Positions 6,607 to 13,370 of a stretch of 20,837 nucleotides of DNA are shown here, in pieces. The notes below the pieces were generated by a model. It worked only from the letters and a program-made list of their open reading frames with translations, was not told the origin of the DNA and did no database searches. Positions within the stretch are counted from its first letter, which is position 1. Every line of letters begins with the position of its first letter. Origin of the DNA: CAYGWP01 sp964353455 (GTDB taxonomy: Bacteria > Planctomycetota > Phycisphaerae > FEN-1346); the NCBI GenBank assembly GCA_964353455.1, contig CAYGWP010000145.1, forward strand, positions 1-20,837, written 5' to 3'. Made by a program: the position numbers and the translations under genes.

Positions 6607-9138
6607 CTACCGGGGGATGGACCCTTCGCGTTTCTCCGCGAACTCCAGACGGCATCGCACGACGCGCTGCGCATACATGTCGGAAATCAGGAGATAATCC
6701 TTCCACACGGCCATCCCGAACGGCCGCGCGAGAGGGATTTCGGGGTTGCGGACGATCTGCGTGCCGGGGATCATCTCGTCGCCGCCACCGCCGCGGCAGT
6801 CCTCGTTGCCATAGGCGCCCACGCGAAGCATCAGGTTTCCGGCGGTGTCGACGGCCGTCACGCTATACATGTCCGGGTCGGGAATCCAGATGCGGTCATC
6901 GGCATCCACCGCCAGTTGTGCGGCGGGGCATTCTCCCGCGCAGGTGAAGGAACTGGTGCCCGAGAGGCCGCGGAACGTCCACAGGTGGCCCGGGCCATCG
7001 CGGACTCCGCCGTCCGCTGCAAACGCCATCAATGCGTTGAACTGCGTGAAGGTCTTGTTGTCCAGTTTGGCGGCACGGCGCTTGTGCGCCCCGTGGCACG
7101 CGCCTGCCTCTATTGCATAGATGCGGCCGCTGCGGTCCAACTTCACATCATTGATGCCCTGGAGCCGCACGGCACCCTCCCTCTTCAGGAGGCCGTCGGG
7201 GCCGAAGATATCGACGCGGCTGAAATTGTACTCGGCGCCCTTCAGGTCCACTGACGAGAGTGCCTGTTGCTTCGCGGGCGTGTCGGGACCGGCCCCGGTC
7301 ACCGCCACGTAGACGTCGCCGTTCGGTGCGATGCAGAGGCCCTTGACCTCCTTTGTCCGCGGCAGTTCAATCGCATCCCTTGAGCCGAACTTCAGCCGCT
7401 GACCGTCGGGCGACAGTTTCCACACCTCGTTACGGCCCTGCGGCAGGGTCACCGCTACGTACCAGTTGCCGTCGGCGTCAACCGCCGAGTACCCGTGCCC
7501 GCTTGCGCCGTACCACGACAGGCGCCGCAGGGACTTGCCCTCCACATCGCTCATGACGTAATTCGACGAGGCATCCGCCAGGTACAGCCGGCCTGCGCCA
7601 TCAACGCTCATCAGGCGCGGAAACGTCAGCGTCCGGTTCGCCAGCCCATCCAGCGTCTGCGACTCCAAGGCGCCGCCGGTATCGCGGACCCGGATGAGTT
7701 GATTCTCGCGGACAAGCGCCCAGACGATGCCGGCCTCGCTATCGACGGCGATCCGCATGGCATGCAACGGCAACTCCAACTCGGCCGCGGCCTTGCGGTC
7801 TTCAGACGAGTTCAACTTGACCAGGGCGCGGCGACTGCCCGCCGCCATGTTCAGGTACACGGCGCCGGACTTGTGGTTCGCGGCAATCGCGATGGCATCG
7901 GCCTTGATCGGCACCTCACCCGCAGCCAGCGCGATGCGGTCCAGGCGGGGCAGGGGCAGGCCGTCCCGACGGAAGACCTCGATGCAGTTCTCCTGAGGGT
8001 TGGCCAGCCAGACCCGGCCTTCCTTGTCAACAGCCACGGCCCGGAGCGGGTCCCAGACGCCGGGCCGCCGGGCCTGAGGGGTGCCAATCATGTACGTGGG
8101 CTGCTGGAGTCTGGCCGCGCCCTGGTAGGTGAACGAGTTCACGGGCGCGAGTGTGCGCGCGTCAAGGTGGGCAACGATTCCGTAGCCCTTGTCGGAGACG
8201 TAGAGGTCGCCGTCGGGCCCGATGGCGAGGTCCCACAACTTCCCGCGCACGTTCCGGTCGAGCCACGGCGCGGCGAAGTCAACCTTCTCGGGCAGGCCCT
8301 CGCGGTCGATGGCCAGCAGTTCCGCGCCGCTCGTCACGTGCGCATCCGGCAGGATGATCCGTCCCTCGGGCGTCACGACCATTGCGTTCGTGCGCACGCC
8401 ATACCAGTAGAACGCGCTATGACTGATGGACCGCGGAACCGTTCGGCCGAACCAGTCGCTGGCGGCCCACGGCGCCACGTCGCCGGGCCAGACGGTCCGG
8501 GTGCCGGCCATGAACGGTTCAATCACTTCGCGTTTCTTGTCGAGGCTCAGCGGCCAGACGCACCGCACGAAGCAGCCGTTGCGGTCGAAGACCCGCAGCA
8601 CGGAGTAGTGGACGCCGTATTGCTGGACGAGGTGCACTTCGCCGCGTGGTCCCACGGCAATCGCCCCTGGATAGGCCCAGTTGGGGGCCCCCAGAACGCC
8701 GAAACCGTCCGGGTTCCACAGAATGAACCGGTCGAACCTGGCCCGCATTCCCGCACACAACACGGCCCTGAGACCGGCGGCGGGCGCCGGCCTGCCCTCG
8801 TTGTCCTTGCCGTCCCAGATGAGCGTTTGCCGGAGCGAGTTCGCCGAGAGCGGCGCCGCCGCCTTCTCAAGGCCCACCATTCCGCAGGCCAGATGGCGAA
8901 CTACGTTGCCGCCGGCGTCGGTGATGCGCACCGTTACGTCGATTGGCCGGGCAAGGCTGAAGGATATCTCGAAGCCGTCGCCGTTCCTGCGAACCTGAAG
9001 GTCGGTCTCGAACAGGTGCGCGGCGGGAGGAACTGCTTCGCCTGCCCGCGCGGTTGGCGGGGGCGCCATCGCATCCCAAAGGCCGATGACGAGAGGCAAC
9101 ACAAGGATGGCGCCGAGTCCCGCTCTATTCGCGGTCAC
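6607..9138 (-). CDS. Large secreted NHL/SMP-30-type beta-propeller protein with FlgD-like Ig domain
   Basis: An 843-residue protein from a GTG start. Residues 1-33 form a signal peptide. Residues about 65-130 (VTVRITDAGGNVVRHLAC ... LIWDGKDNEGRPAPAAG) match the FlgD-like Ig-like domain often placed at the end or start of extracellular bacterial proteins. The rest is a chain of NHL-like propeller strands: LWDLAIGPDGDLYVSDKGYG, LRAVAVDKEGRVWLANP, LMSVDGAGRLYLADASS, INDVKLDRSGRIYAIEAG and AVDADDRIWIPDPDMYSV. There are enough for one large or two propellers. No enzyme motif is seen, so a binding or scaffold role is as likely as catalysis. The GTG at 9138 was chosen because it gives the signal peptide and has GAGGGG upstream; the frame stays open into purB but that extension is not credible. 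It lies 65 bp after purB and 38 bp before the beta-helix gene. Confidence 0.85.
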   Translation of the reverse strand: MTANRAGLGAILVLPLVIGLWDAMAPPPTARAGEAVPPAAHLFETDLQVRRNGDGFEISFSLARPIDVTVRITDAGGNVVRHLACGMVGLEKAAAPLSANSLRQTLIWDGKDNEGRPAPAAGLRAVLCAGMRARFDRFILWNPDGFGVLGAPNWAYPGAIAVGPRGEVHLVQQYGVHYSVLRVFDRNGCFVRCVWPLSLDKKREVIEPFMAGTRTVWPGDVAPWAASDWFGRTVPRSISHSAFYWYGVRTNAMVVTPEGRIILPDAHVTSGAELLAIDREGLPEKVDFAAPWLDRNVRGKLWDLAIGPDGDLYVSDKGYGIVAHLDARTLAPVNSFTYQGAARLQQPTYMIGTPQARRPGVWDPLRAVAVDKEGRVWLANPQENCIEVFRRDGLPLPRLDRIALAAGEVPIKADAIAIAANHKSGAVYLNMAAGSRRALVKLNSSEDRKAAAELELPLHAMRIAVDSEAGIVWALVRENQLIRVRDTGGALESQTLDGLANRTLTFPRLMSVDGAGRLYLADASSNYVMSDVEGKSLRRLSWYGASGHGYSAVDADGNWYVAVTLPQGRNEVWKLSPDGQRLKFGSRDAIELPRTKEVKGLCIAPNGDVYVAVTGAGPDTPAKQQALSSVDLKGAEYNFSRVDIFGPDGLLKREGAVRLQGINDVKLDRSGRIYAIEAGACHGAHKRRAAKLDNKTFTQFNALMAFAADGGVRDGPGHLWTFRGLSGTSSFTCAGECPAAQLAVDADDRIWIPDPDMYSVTAVDTAGNLMLRVGAYGNEDCRGGGGDEMIPGTQIVRNPEIPLARPFGMAVWKDYLLISDMYAQRVVRCRLEFAEKREGSIPR

Positions 9139-9203
9139 CGTTTCCCCTCTCGGCACCTGGCCCGAGCATCGCCCCGCGAGCGACGGTTGCGCCGAATCCG
9201 AAA

Positions 9204-10646
9204 TCAGACGTCGATGTCGGCCTCGGTGCCGATGAGGCCCTTGTTGGCCTCGAGGACCGGGCCGACGTGCTCGGTCAGGAACTCCTCGACCTGTTGGGGC
9301 GCGCGGCCGATGAACCGCTCCGGGGCAAGTTCGGCGTCGATATCGACCTTCGCAAACGCCGGGTCGGCCTTCAGGCGCGCCAGGAGGTCGTTCTCGCCCC
9401 CCTCGGCCTTCACCTGGCGTGCCGCCTCGTGGCTCGCGCGGCGGATTATTTCGTGGAGGGCCTGACGGTCGCCGCCCGCCTTCACGCCGGCCATCATGAT
9501 GTTCTCGGTCGCCATGAACGGCAGTTCCTCGGCGATGTGGCGGGCCATCATCTTCGGATAGACCACAAGGCCCTCGACGATGTTCTGGTACAGGCGCAGT
9601 ATGGCATCGGCCCCCAGGAAAGATTCGCCGAGGACGATGCGGCGTGTGGCCGAATCGTCGAGCGTCCGCTCGAGCCACTGCTCGGCGGCGGTGGCGGCGG
9701 CCGCAGGCTCCAGGCTGATTACGTACCGCGCCAGGCCCGTCATGCGCTCCGAGCGCATCGGGTTCCGCTTCCACGCCATCGCCGACGAGCCGATCTGCGA
9801 TTTCTCGAACGGTTCCTCAACCTCCTTCATGTTCGCCAGCAGCCTGAGGTCGTTGGCGAACTTGTGTGCGCTCTGCGCGATGCCCGACAGCACCGCCAAC
9901 ACCTGTGCATCAACCTTGCGGCTGTACGTCTGGCCGGTCACCGGATAGACGTTCTCGAAGCCCATCTTGAATGCCACGAGGCGGTCGAGGCGGCGGACCT
10001 TGTCGTGGTCTCCGTCGAACAGGCGAAGGAACGACGCCTGCGTCCCCGTGGTGCCCTTAATGCCGCGGAACCAGAGGTTCATGCGGGCGAAGTCCAGGGC
10101 CTCAAGGTCCATCACGAGGTCCCAGAGCCAGAGGCAGGCGCGCTTGCCGACGGTGGTGAGCATGGCCGCCTGGAAATGCGTGAATCCGAGGGTGGCCAGC
10201 GCCCGGTGCTCGTGGGCGAACTTCGCCAGGCGGTCGATGACGGTCAGTAGCCGCCGCTCAAGGATCGCCAGGCCCTCGCGCATCGCAACGAGGTCGGCGT
10301 TGTCGGCGATGTCGCACGAGGTGGCCCCCAGGTGGATGATGGGCTTGGCCGCAGGGCATTGCTCGCCGAAAGCATGGACGTGGGCCATCACATCATGCCG
10401 GAGGTCGCGTTCCAGGGCCTCGGCCCGCTCGAAGTTGATGTCGTCCTGGAACCGGCGCATCTCGGCGATCTGTGCATCGGTGATCGCCAGGCCCAGTTCC
10501 TTCTCGGCCTCCGCGAGGGCGATCCAGAGCCGCCGCCAGGCGCGGAACCGCGTCAGGGGGCTGAAGGTCCGCGACATCTCCTCGCCGGCGTAGCGAGAGA
10601 CAAGCGGCGACTCGAACCGTTCGTAGCGGGCGGCGTCCTTGCTCAT
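9204..10646 (-). CDS. purB: Adenylosuccinate lyase, metazoan-like type
   Basis: A 480-residue enzyme that splits adenylosuccinate to AMP and SAICAR to AICAR, releasing fumarate, in cytoplasmic purine synthesis. Landmarks are ESPLVSRYAGEEM (12-24), RHDVMAHVHAFG (83-94), HLGATSCDIADN (105-116), TLGFTHFQ with catalytic-type H157, KGTTGTQASFL (197-207) and the fumarate lyase signature GSSAMAWKRNPMRSE (286-300). The C-terminal half (ERTLDDSATRR, EGLVVYPKMM, ELPFMATEN, VKAGGDRQ) follows the human ADSL sequence closely as I remember it, and the length (about 480) also matches that form rather than the 430-residue B. subtilis form. Two usually conserved positions differ: FTHFQPAQ is FTHFQAAM, and SSAMPYK is SSAMAWK. 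The start at 10646 has GGAGGG upstream. It is followed closely by the propeller gene on the same strand. Confidence 0.95.
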   Translation of the reverse strand: MSKDAARYERFESPLVSRYAGEEMSRTFSPLTRFRAWRRLWIALAEAEKELGLAITDAQIAEMRRFQDDINFERAEALERDLRHDVMAHVHAFGEQCPAAKPIIHLGATSCDIADNADLVAMREGLAILERRLLTVIDRLAKFAHEHRALATLGFTHFQAAMLTTVGKRACLWLWDLVMDLEALDFARMNLWFRGIKGTTGTQASFLRLFDGDHDKVRRLDRLVAFKMGFENVYPVTGQTYSRKVDAQVLAVLSGIAQSAHKFANDLRLLANMKEVEEPFEKSQIGSSAMAWKRNPMRSERMTGLARYVISLEPAAAATAAEQWLERTLDDSATRRIVLGESFLGADAILRLYQNIVEGLVVYPKMMARHIAEELPFMATENIMMAGVKAGGDRQALHEIIRRASHEAARQVKAEGGENDLLARLKADPAFAKVDIDAELAPERFIGRAPQQVEEFLTEHVGPVLEANKGLIGTEADIDV

Positions 10647-10725
10647 TGCGGCTCCCTCCGGATGGGCACCTCGACCCGTGCCAGCATACCCGGCGGCGGC
10701 GGCGCGTGCCAGCAAAACTGCGCGC

Positions 10726-10751
10726 ATGAAAAAAGGAGCCGCTCGCGCGAC
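10726..10751 (-). terminator. Intrinsic terminator of the HTH/receiver gene
   Basis: On the minus strand GGGGTCGC (10751-10744) and GCGGCTCC (10739-10732) pair over 8 bp including two G-U pairs, with a 4-base loop, and TTTTTT (10731-10726) follows. It lies about 35 bases after the stop at 10787 and before the purB start, so it should isolate the regulator from purB. A possible -10 for purB (TATGCT, 10688-10683) lies downstream without a convincing -35. Confidence 0.85.
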
Positions 10752-10786
10752 CCCCTCTCAATCAACTCATCAAAAGCCAGGACGCT

Positions 10787-11356
10787 TTACGAAACGATGT
10801 TGGTCGCCTCCTCGATGATGCGGACCGTCGCGCTCAGGTTGTAGGGCTTCGCGAGGCAGGCGTCGAAGCCTTCCGAGAGCCTGAGGCGCATCCGCTCGTC
10901 GGAAAGTTGCGGCTCGGCGGCGATGACCCGCGTGGCCACCAGTTCCGGGTCCGCCCGCAGTGCCTGGCGCGTCTCGCGCGGGCTCAGGCCGGGCAGGCCC
11001 ATGGCAAGAAGGATGACGTGCGGCCGGGTCTGTCGCGCCAGAAGGCCCGCCTCGAACACGCCGCAGGCCACCTGGACCTCGTAATCGAACCCGCTCTCGA
11101 GGGCGACCCGCAGGGCATCGGCGGCATCGTATTCAGCATCAACAATAAGAACGCGCGTGGCGCCGCCGTCCATGCCGCGAAGGGGAATGCCGTGGGCCTT
11201 CATGAAACGAACAAGGCAGTCGCGGGGGATCCGCCGATCCCGGGAACCCGGAATCTTGAATCCACGCAACTGCCCGTTATCAAACCACTTGGAGACGGTT
11301 CTTGGCGCCACACCGCAAATGCGCGCCACCTCCCCAGTGGTGAGCACTTCCTTCAT
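10787..11356 (-). CDS. Excisionase-like HTH plus degenerate receiver (pseudo-receiver) regulator
   Basis: A 189-residue protein. Residues 1-58 form a MerR/BldC/excisionase-like helix-turn-helix: VLTTGEVARICGVAPRTVSKW, then a basic wing around GFKIPGSRDRRIPRDCL. Residues 66-189 follow the response-regulator receiver fold: VLIVDAEYD (69-77), HVILLAMGLPG (113-123), ATRVIAAEP (141-149) and FDACLAKPY (164-172). The phospho-acceptor aspartate is replaced by A118 and the T/S after strand 4 by alanine, while D73 and K170 remain. It should therefore not be phosphorylated in the usual way. HTH-receiver fusions of this order are, as I recall, common in Planctomycetes and poorly characterised. The start is MKEVLTT at 11356; a G-rich run is the only Shine-Dalgarno. 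The gene has its own promoter, a repeated leader and its own terminator, so it looks monocistronic. Targets are unknown. Confidence 0.85.
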   Translation of the reverse strand: MKEVLTTGEVARICGVAPRTVSKWFDNGQLRGFKIPGSRDRRIPRDCLVRFMKAHGIPLRGMDGGATRVLIVDAEYDAADALRVALESGFDYEVQVACGVFEAGLLARQTRPHVILLAMGLPGLSPRETRQALRADPELVATRVIAAEPQLSDERMRLRLSEGFDACLAKPYNLSATVRIIEEATNIVS

Positions 11357-11395
11357 CTCACATCCCCCGGAGCCAGCCGAGTTGACTACCCCTCT

Positions 11396-11462
11396 CCGCA
11401 ACTCCCGTGCGGCGAGACCGTACATCTACTACCCCCTACAACTACCGCAACTCCCGGTGCGG
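11396..11462 (-). promoter_or_regulatory. Leader with two repeated hairpins upstream of the HTH/receiver gene
   Basis: Two direct copies of an approximately 17-base unit, CCGCACGGGAGTTGCGG (11412-11396) and CCGCACCGGGAGTTGCGG (11462-11445), start 49-50 bp apart. Each is a small hairpin (CCGCA/TGCGG). The sequence between them also repeats a GGGGTAGT motif. They lie in the predicted 5' leader, between the promoter and the start at 11356. They could be tandem RNA elements or protein-binding sites. Confidence 0.55.
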
Positions 11463-11474
11463 TGAAGCGGGTAA

Positions 11475-11503
11475 AGTATAACACATGTTTTCCACAGGGT
11501 CAA
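11475..11503 (-). promoter_or_regulatory. Sigma-70-type promoter of the HTH/receiver gene
   Basis: On the minus strand TTGACC (11503-11498), a 17-base spacer and TATACT (11480-11475) make a close match to TTGACA-N17-TATAAT, in an otherwise GC-rich region. Transcription would begin near 11468, giving a leader of about 110 bases. The spacer contains TGTGGAAAA (11496-11488), one mismatch from a DnaA box. Confidence 0.7.
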
Positions 11504-11508
11504 ATCCT

Positions 11509-11545
11509 GGGGCGAAAACAGGTGATTTTCCCCCATTTTCGCCCC
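11509..11545. repeat. Perfect 10-bp inverted repeat just upstream of the promoter
   Basis: GGGGCGAAAA (11509-11518) and TTTTCGCCCC (11536-11545) are exact reverse complements with a 17-base spacer. The inner arm ends five bases upstream of the -35 element on the minus strand. The position is that of an operator or activator site; autoregulation by the HTH protein is one possibility. Confidence 0.6.
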
Positions 11546-11592
11546 CTATAGACCGCACATCTTGCCCATCTTAACGGGGAGCGACCCGCCAA

Positions 11593-11601
11593 TGTGGATA
11601 A
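11593..11601 (-). promoter_or_regulatory. Perfect DnaA box
   Basis: TGTGGATAA is the exact complement of the consensus TTATCCACA. It lies 90 bp upstream of the -35 of the HTH/receiver promoter and 41 bp downstream of the DUF167 stop. A single 9-mer can occur by chance, but in DNA this GC-rich it is unexpected, and a near-match lies in the adjacent promoter. Confidence 0.5.
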
Positions 11602-11641
11602 CGCACGCCCAGATGGGCGACATGCTTCCCGAGCCGCGACC

Positions 11642-11935
11642 TTACGAGGGCCCCAAACGCCTGAGAACTTCTTCGGGCGAGAGGCCCCGAACGAGGAGTT
11701 CCTTCTCCGGCCGCACCTGACCCCGCAGGACCTCGACGTCTGTCGCACGTACGCCCATGGCCGAGGCAATCAGGTCGCACACGGCCTTGTTGGCAGCGCC
11801 CTTTTCGGGTGGTTTACGGACAGCGACCTTCAGGCGCTCGCCCAGTCGGCCCACGATCCGCTCTCGCGACGACCCCGGCACGACTTTCACTGCCAAGACG
11901 GTTCCGGCCGGGTGTTTTTCAGCAATTGCCGCCAC
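11642..11935 (-). CDS. DUF167 / YggU family protein (UPF0235)
   Basis: A 97-residue protein from a GTG start. It has the family's core: LAVKVVPGSSRERIVGRLGERLKVAVRKPPEKGAANKAVCDLIASAMGV, with the hallmark LKV..-PP-KGAAN-A pattern at about residues 35-52, followed by VEVLRGQVRPEKELLVRGL. The family is a small alpha/beta fold of unknown function, often near cell-division or translation genes. Length matches the family norm (about 95-100). The GTG at 11935 was chosen because GAGGG precedes it by about eight bases and the nearest upstream ATG in that frame is followed by a stop. No neighbour is close enough to infer an operon. Confidence 0.9.
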   Translation of the reverse strand: MAAIAEKHPAGTVLAVKVVPGSSRERIVGRLGERLKVAVRKPPEKGAANKAVCDLIASAMGVRATDVEVLRGQVRPEKELLVRGLSPEEVLRRLGPS

Positions 11936-11967
11936 TGCCGCGCCCTCAAGTTCACCGGCAAATCATC

Positions 11968-12113
11968 TTAACGCAGAGGCCGCAGAGATCGCAGAGGACA
12001 GATAATCAGATATTAACAAAAACAGAAATAACAAGTAACTTTGCCGTTCCCTTTTTCGCCTCTTTGTATCTTCTCTCTTTTTTCTCTGCGTCCTCCGCGG
12101 CCTCTGCGTTGAA
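11968..12113. repeat. MITE-like inverted-repeat element, about 146 bp
   Basis: The ends are long imperfect inverted repeats built on CGCAGAGGCCGCAGAG: the left arm is 11968-11996 and the right arm, ending CCGCGGCCTCTGCGTTGAA, is 12084-12113. The interior (about 11999-12083) is AT-rich and non-coding, unlike everything around it. ACGCAGAG-type intergenic repeats are widespread in environmental bacterial genomes. It sits between two minus-strand genes, 12 bp from the stop of the upstream gene, and could act as its transcript end. Confidence 0.75.
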
Positions 12114-12125
12114 TAGATTCCGGCA

Positions 12126-12548
12126 TTAAGCATAATCCAATCGCTCGAGGTCCTCGTCCGTCAGCCCGAAGTGGTGGCCGATCTCGTGCAGCACGGTCTT
12201 GCGGACGACCTGCCGCACGGTCGCCTCGAAGTCGCCGTCTTCCGGGCACGTCGCGTCGGCCTCGTCGAGGACCGGCTCGCGGTATATCTCGATGAAGTCG
12301 GGCATCACGTTTCCGTACTCGATGCTCCGGTGGGTCTGCGGCACGCCGTGGTAGAGGCCCAGCAGGGTGCCGCCGCGCCCGATGCCCATCTCGCGCAGCG
12401 TCCTCCGCGACGGCCGCGCCCGGACCACCACATCGACGTTATCCAGGCGCTCCTCGAACTCCGGCGGCAGACCTTCCAGGGCCTCCTCCACAAGTTCCTC
12501 GAACCGCTCTGCCTCCTCGCGGCTGCCCGGCTCGATGCCGTCCTTCAC
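12126..12548 (-). CDS. Metallopeptidase family protein (zincin-like)
   Basis: A 140-residue protein with the zinc-binding motif HEIGHHFG (HExxH plus a third ligand region) near the C-terminus in VLHEIGHHFGLTDEDLERL, preceded by IEIYREPVL and FEATVRQVVRKT. This is the layout of the short PF06262-type zincin family, which is cytoplasmic and of unknown substrate. A Glu-rich helix (EEAERFEELVEEALEGLPPEF) opens the domain, as usual in this family. The start was moved to GTG 12548: GGAGG lies six bases upstream of it, inside what would be codons 4-8 of a longer frame beginning ATG 12578, which has no Shine-Dalgarno. The upstream frame stays open into rpsP on the opposite strand, an artefact of GC-rich DNA. 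Confidence 0.85.
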   Translation of the reverse strand: MKDGIEPGSREEAERFEELVEEALEGLPPEFEERLDNVDVVVRARPSRRTLREMGIGRGGTLLGLYHGVPQTHRSIEYGNVMPDFIEIYREPVLDEADATCPEDGDFEATVRQVVRKTVLHEIGHHFGLTDEDLERLDYA

Positions 12549-12660
12549 ATTCAACCTCCCACCTTTGACACGTGGCATGTTATCGCGCTGCGGGCCTATG
12601 TTCAAGGCGATGCCAATCGCAGTTCCGCCCCAGGCACATTCACCGGGGGCCAACTGTGGC

Positions 12661-12718
12661 GGAGCCGATTTTAGGGAGCCGATTTTTTGGTTGATAAATT
12701 CGTGCGGCGGGGTAGGAT
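12661..12718 (+). promoter_or_regulatory. Probable rpsP operon promoter with tandem upstream repeat
   Basis: TTGATA (12691-12696), a 16-base spacer and TAGGAT (12713-12718) form a plausible promoter 65 bp before rpsP. Directly upstream are two copies of GGAGCCGATTTT (12661-12672 and 12675-12686) with a 14-bp period ending in a T-run, which could act as an UP-type or regulator site. The rest of the gap from 12549 shows no gene. Confidence 0.45.
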
Positions 12719-12785
12719 TTGTAATTTCGCCGAAGGGTAAAGTTACAGATTCGCGCCCCCCTGGGGGCCGGAAAGGGTCTGAGCG

Positions 12786-13259
12786 ATGGCAGTTATGATC
12801 CGCCTGAAGCGCATGGGCCGGGCAAACCGGCCGTTCTGGCGCATCTGCGCCACTGACAAGCGGTTTGCGCGCGACGGCCGCGTCCTCGAGGAACTGGGCC
12901 ATTACGACCCGCTCCTGGGGGACCAGGAGAAGGTCAAGATCCAGCGCGACCGCGTGGTGCACTGGCTGAAGGCCGGGGCGAGGCCGTCCGACACGGTCGG
13001 GCAGTTCCTCGCGCACCTGGGCCTTGACGTGGCGGGGAACGAGATTCCGCCTAAGCCGTGGCGGAAGAAGAAGGCGCCTCCGCCGCCGGCCGCCGCCCGC
13101 ATCGCGGCCGAAAAGAAGAAGAAGGCCCAAGAGGCTGAAGCGGCCAAGGCCCCGGAGGCCCCCAAGCCCGAAAAGAAAAAGAAGGCGGAAGAGCCTGAAG
13201 CGGCCAAGGCTGCTGAGGCCCCCGAGGCCGAACCGAAGAAAGAAGAAGAGAAGAAGTAG
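12786..13259 (+). CDS. rpsP: 30S ribosomal protein S16 with long C-terminal tail
   Basis: A 157-residue protein. Residues 1-80 are canonical S16 (MAVMIRLKRMGRANRPFWRI, DGRVLEELGHYDPL, DRVVHWLKAGARPSDTV), a primary binder of 16S rRNA in 30S assembly. Residues about 81-157 are an extra low-complexity tail rich in K, E, A and P. The tail contains two near-identical 20-residue units, starting EKKKKAQEAEAAK (109) and EKKKKAEEPEAAK (129), encoded by a 60-bp direct repeat (13110-13169 and 13170-13229). Typical S16 is about 80-100 residues, so the tail nearly doubles it. The start has GGAAAGGG upstream. First gene of the rpsP-trmD-rplS cluster; the usual rimM between rpsP and trmD is absent. Confidence 0.96.
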   Translation: MAVMIRLKRMGRANRPFWRICATDKRFARDGRVLEELGHYDPLLGDQEKVKIQRDRVVHWLKAGARPSDTVGQFLAHLGLDVAGNEIPPKPWRKKKAPPPPAAARIAAEKKKKAQEAEAAKAPEAPKPEKKKKAEEPEAAKAAEAPEAEPKKEEEKK

Positions 13260-13268
13260 CCCCGCTTT

Positions 13269-13329
13269 CGAGCCGCGGGCGCAAGCCCGCGGGTACTCGG
13301 GCATACCGCGACCTTACGGTCGCGGCTCG
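13269..13329 (+). repeat. Double-hairpin repeat between rpsP and trmD
   Basis: CCGCGGGC-GCAA-GCCCGCGG (13273-13292) and CCGCGACC-TTAC-GGTCGCGG (13306-13325) are two perfect 8-bp hairpins with tetraloops. The outer arms CGAGCCGCG (13269-13277) and CGCGGCTCG (13321-13329) can also pair. It fills most of the intergenic space in what should be one transcript. No T-tract follows, so it may be a processing, attenuation or REP-like element. Confidence 0.7.
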
Positions 13330-13370
13330 TGCGCCGGCGAAACATGAGGCGTGGGCGTGCGTGGTGATGC

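Noticed and set aside
7495..9465. Very long open frame on the plus strand opposite the propeller gene
   Set aside because: Antisense mirror of a GC-rich gene; no domain, no Shine-Dalgarno, low-complexity composition. The same applies to plus-strand frames at 828-2132, 5549-6583 and 9267-10250 and the minus-strand frame at 15511-16665.
9139..9774. N-terminal extension of the propeller gene into purB
   Set aside because: The frame is open but reads as Arg/Pro/Gly-rich shadow of purB, while GTG 9138 gives a proper signal peptide and ribosome site.
11396..11462. Tandem repeats as a CRISPR array
   Set aside because: Only two units, spacer about 32 bp, no cas genes; they fit leader hairpins better.
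11606..11619. CGCCCAGATGGGCG palindrome as terminator of the DUF167 gene
   Set aside because: Stem of five bases and no T-tract on the minus strand.
12549..13304. Extension of the zincin gene upstream across rpsP
   Set aside because: It would overlap the opposite-strand S16 gene; GGAGG before GTG 12548 supports the short form.
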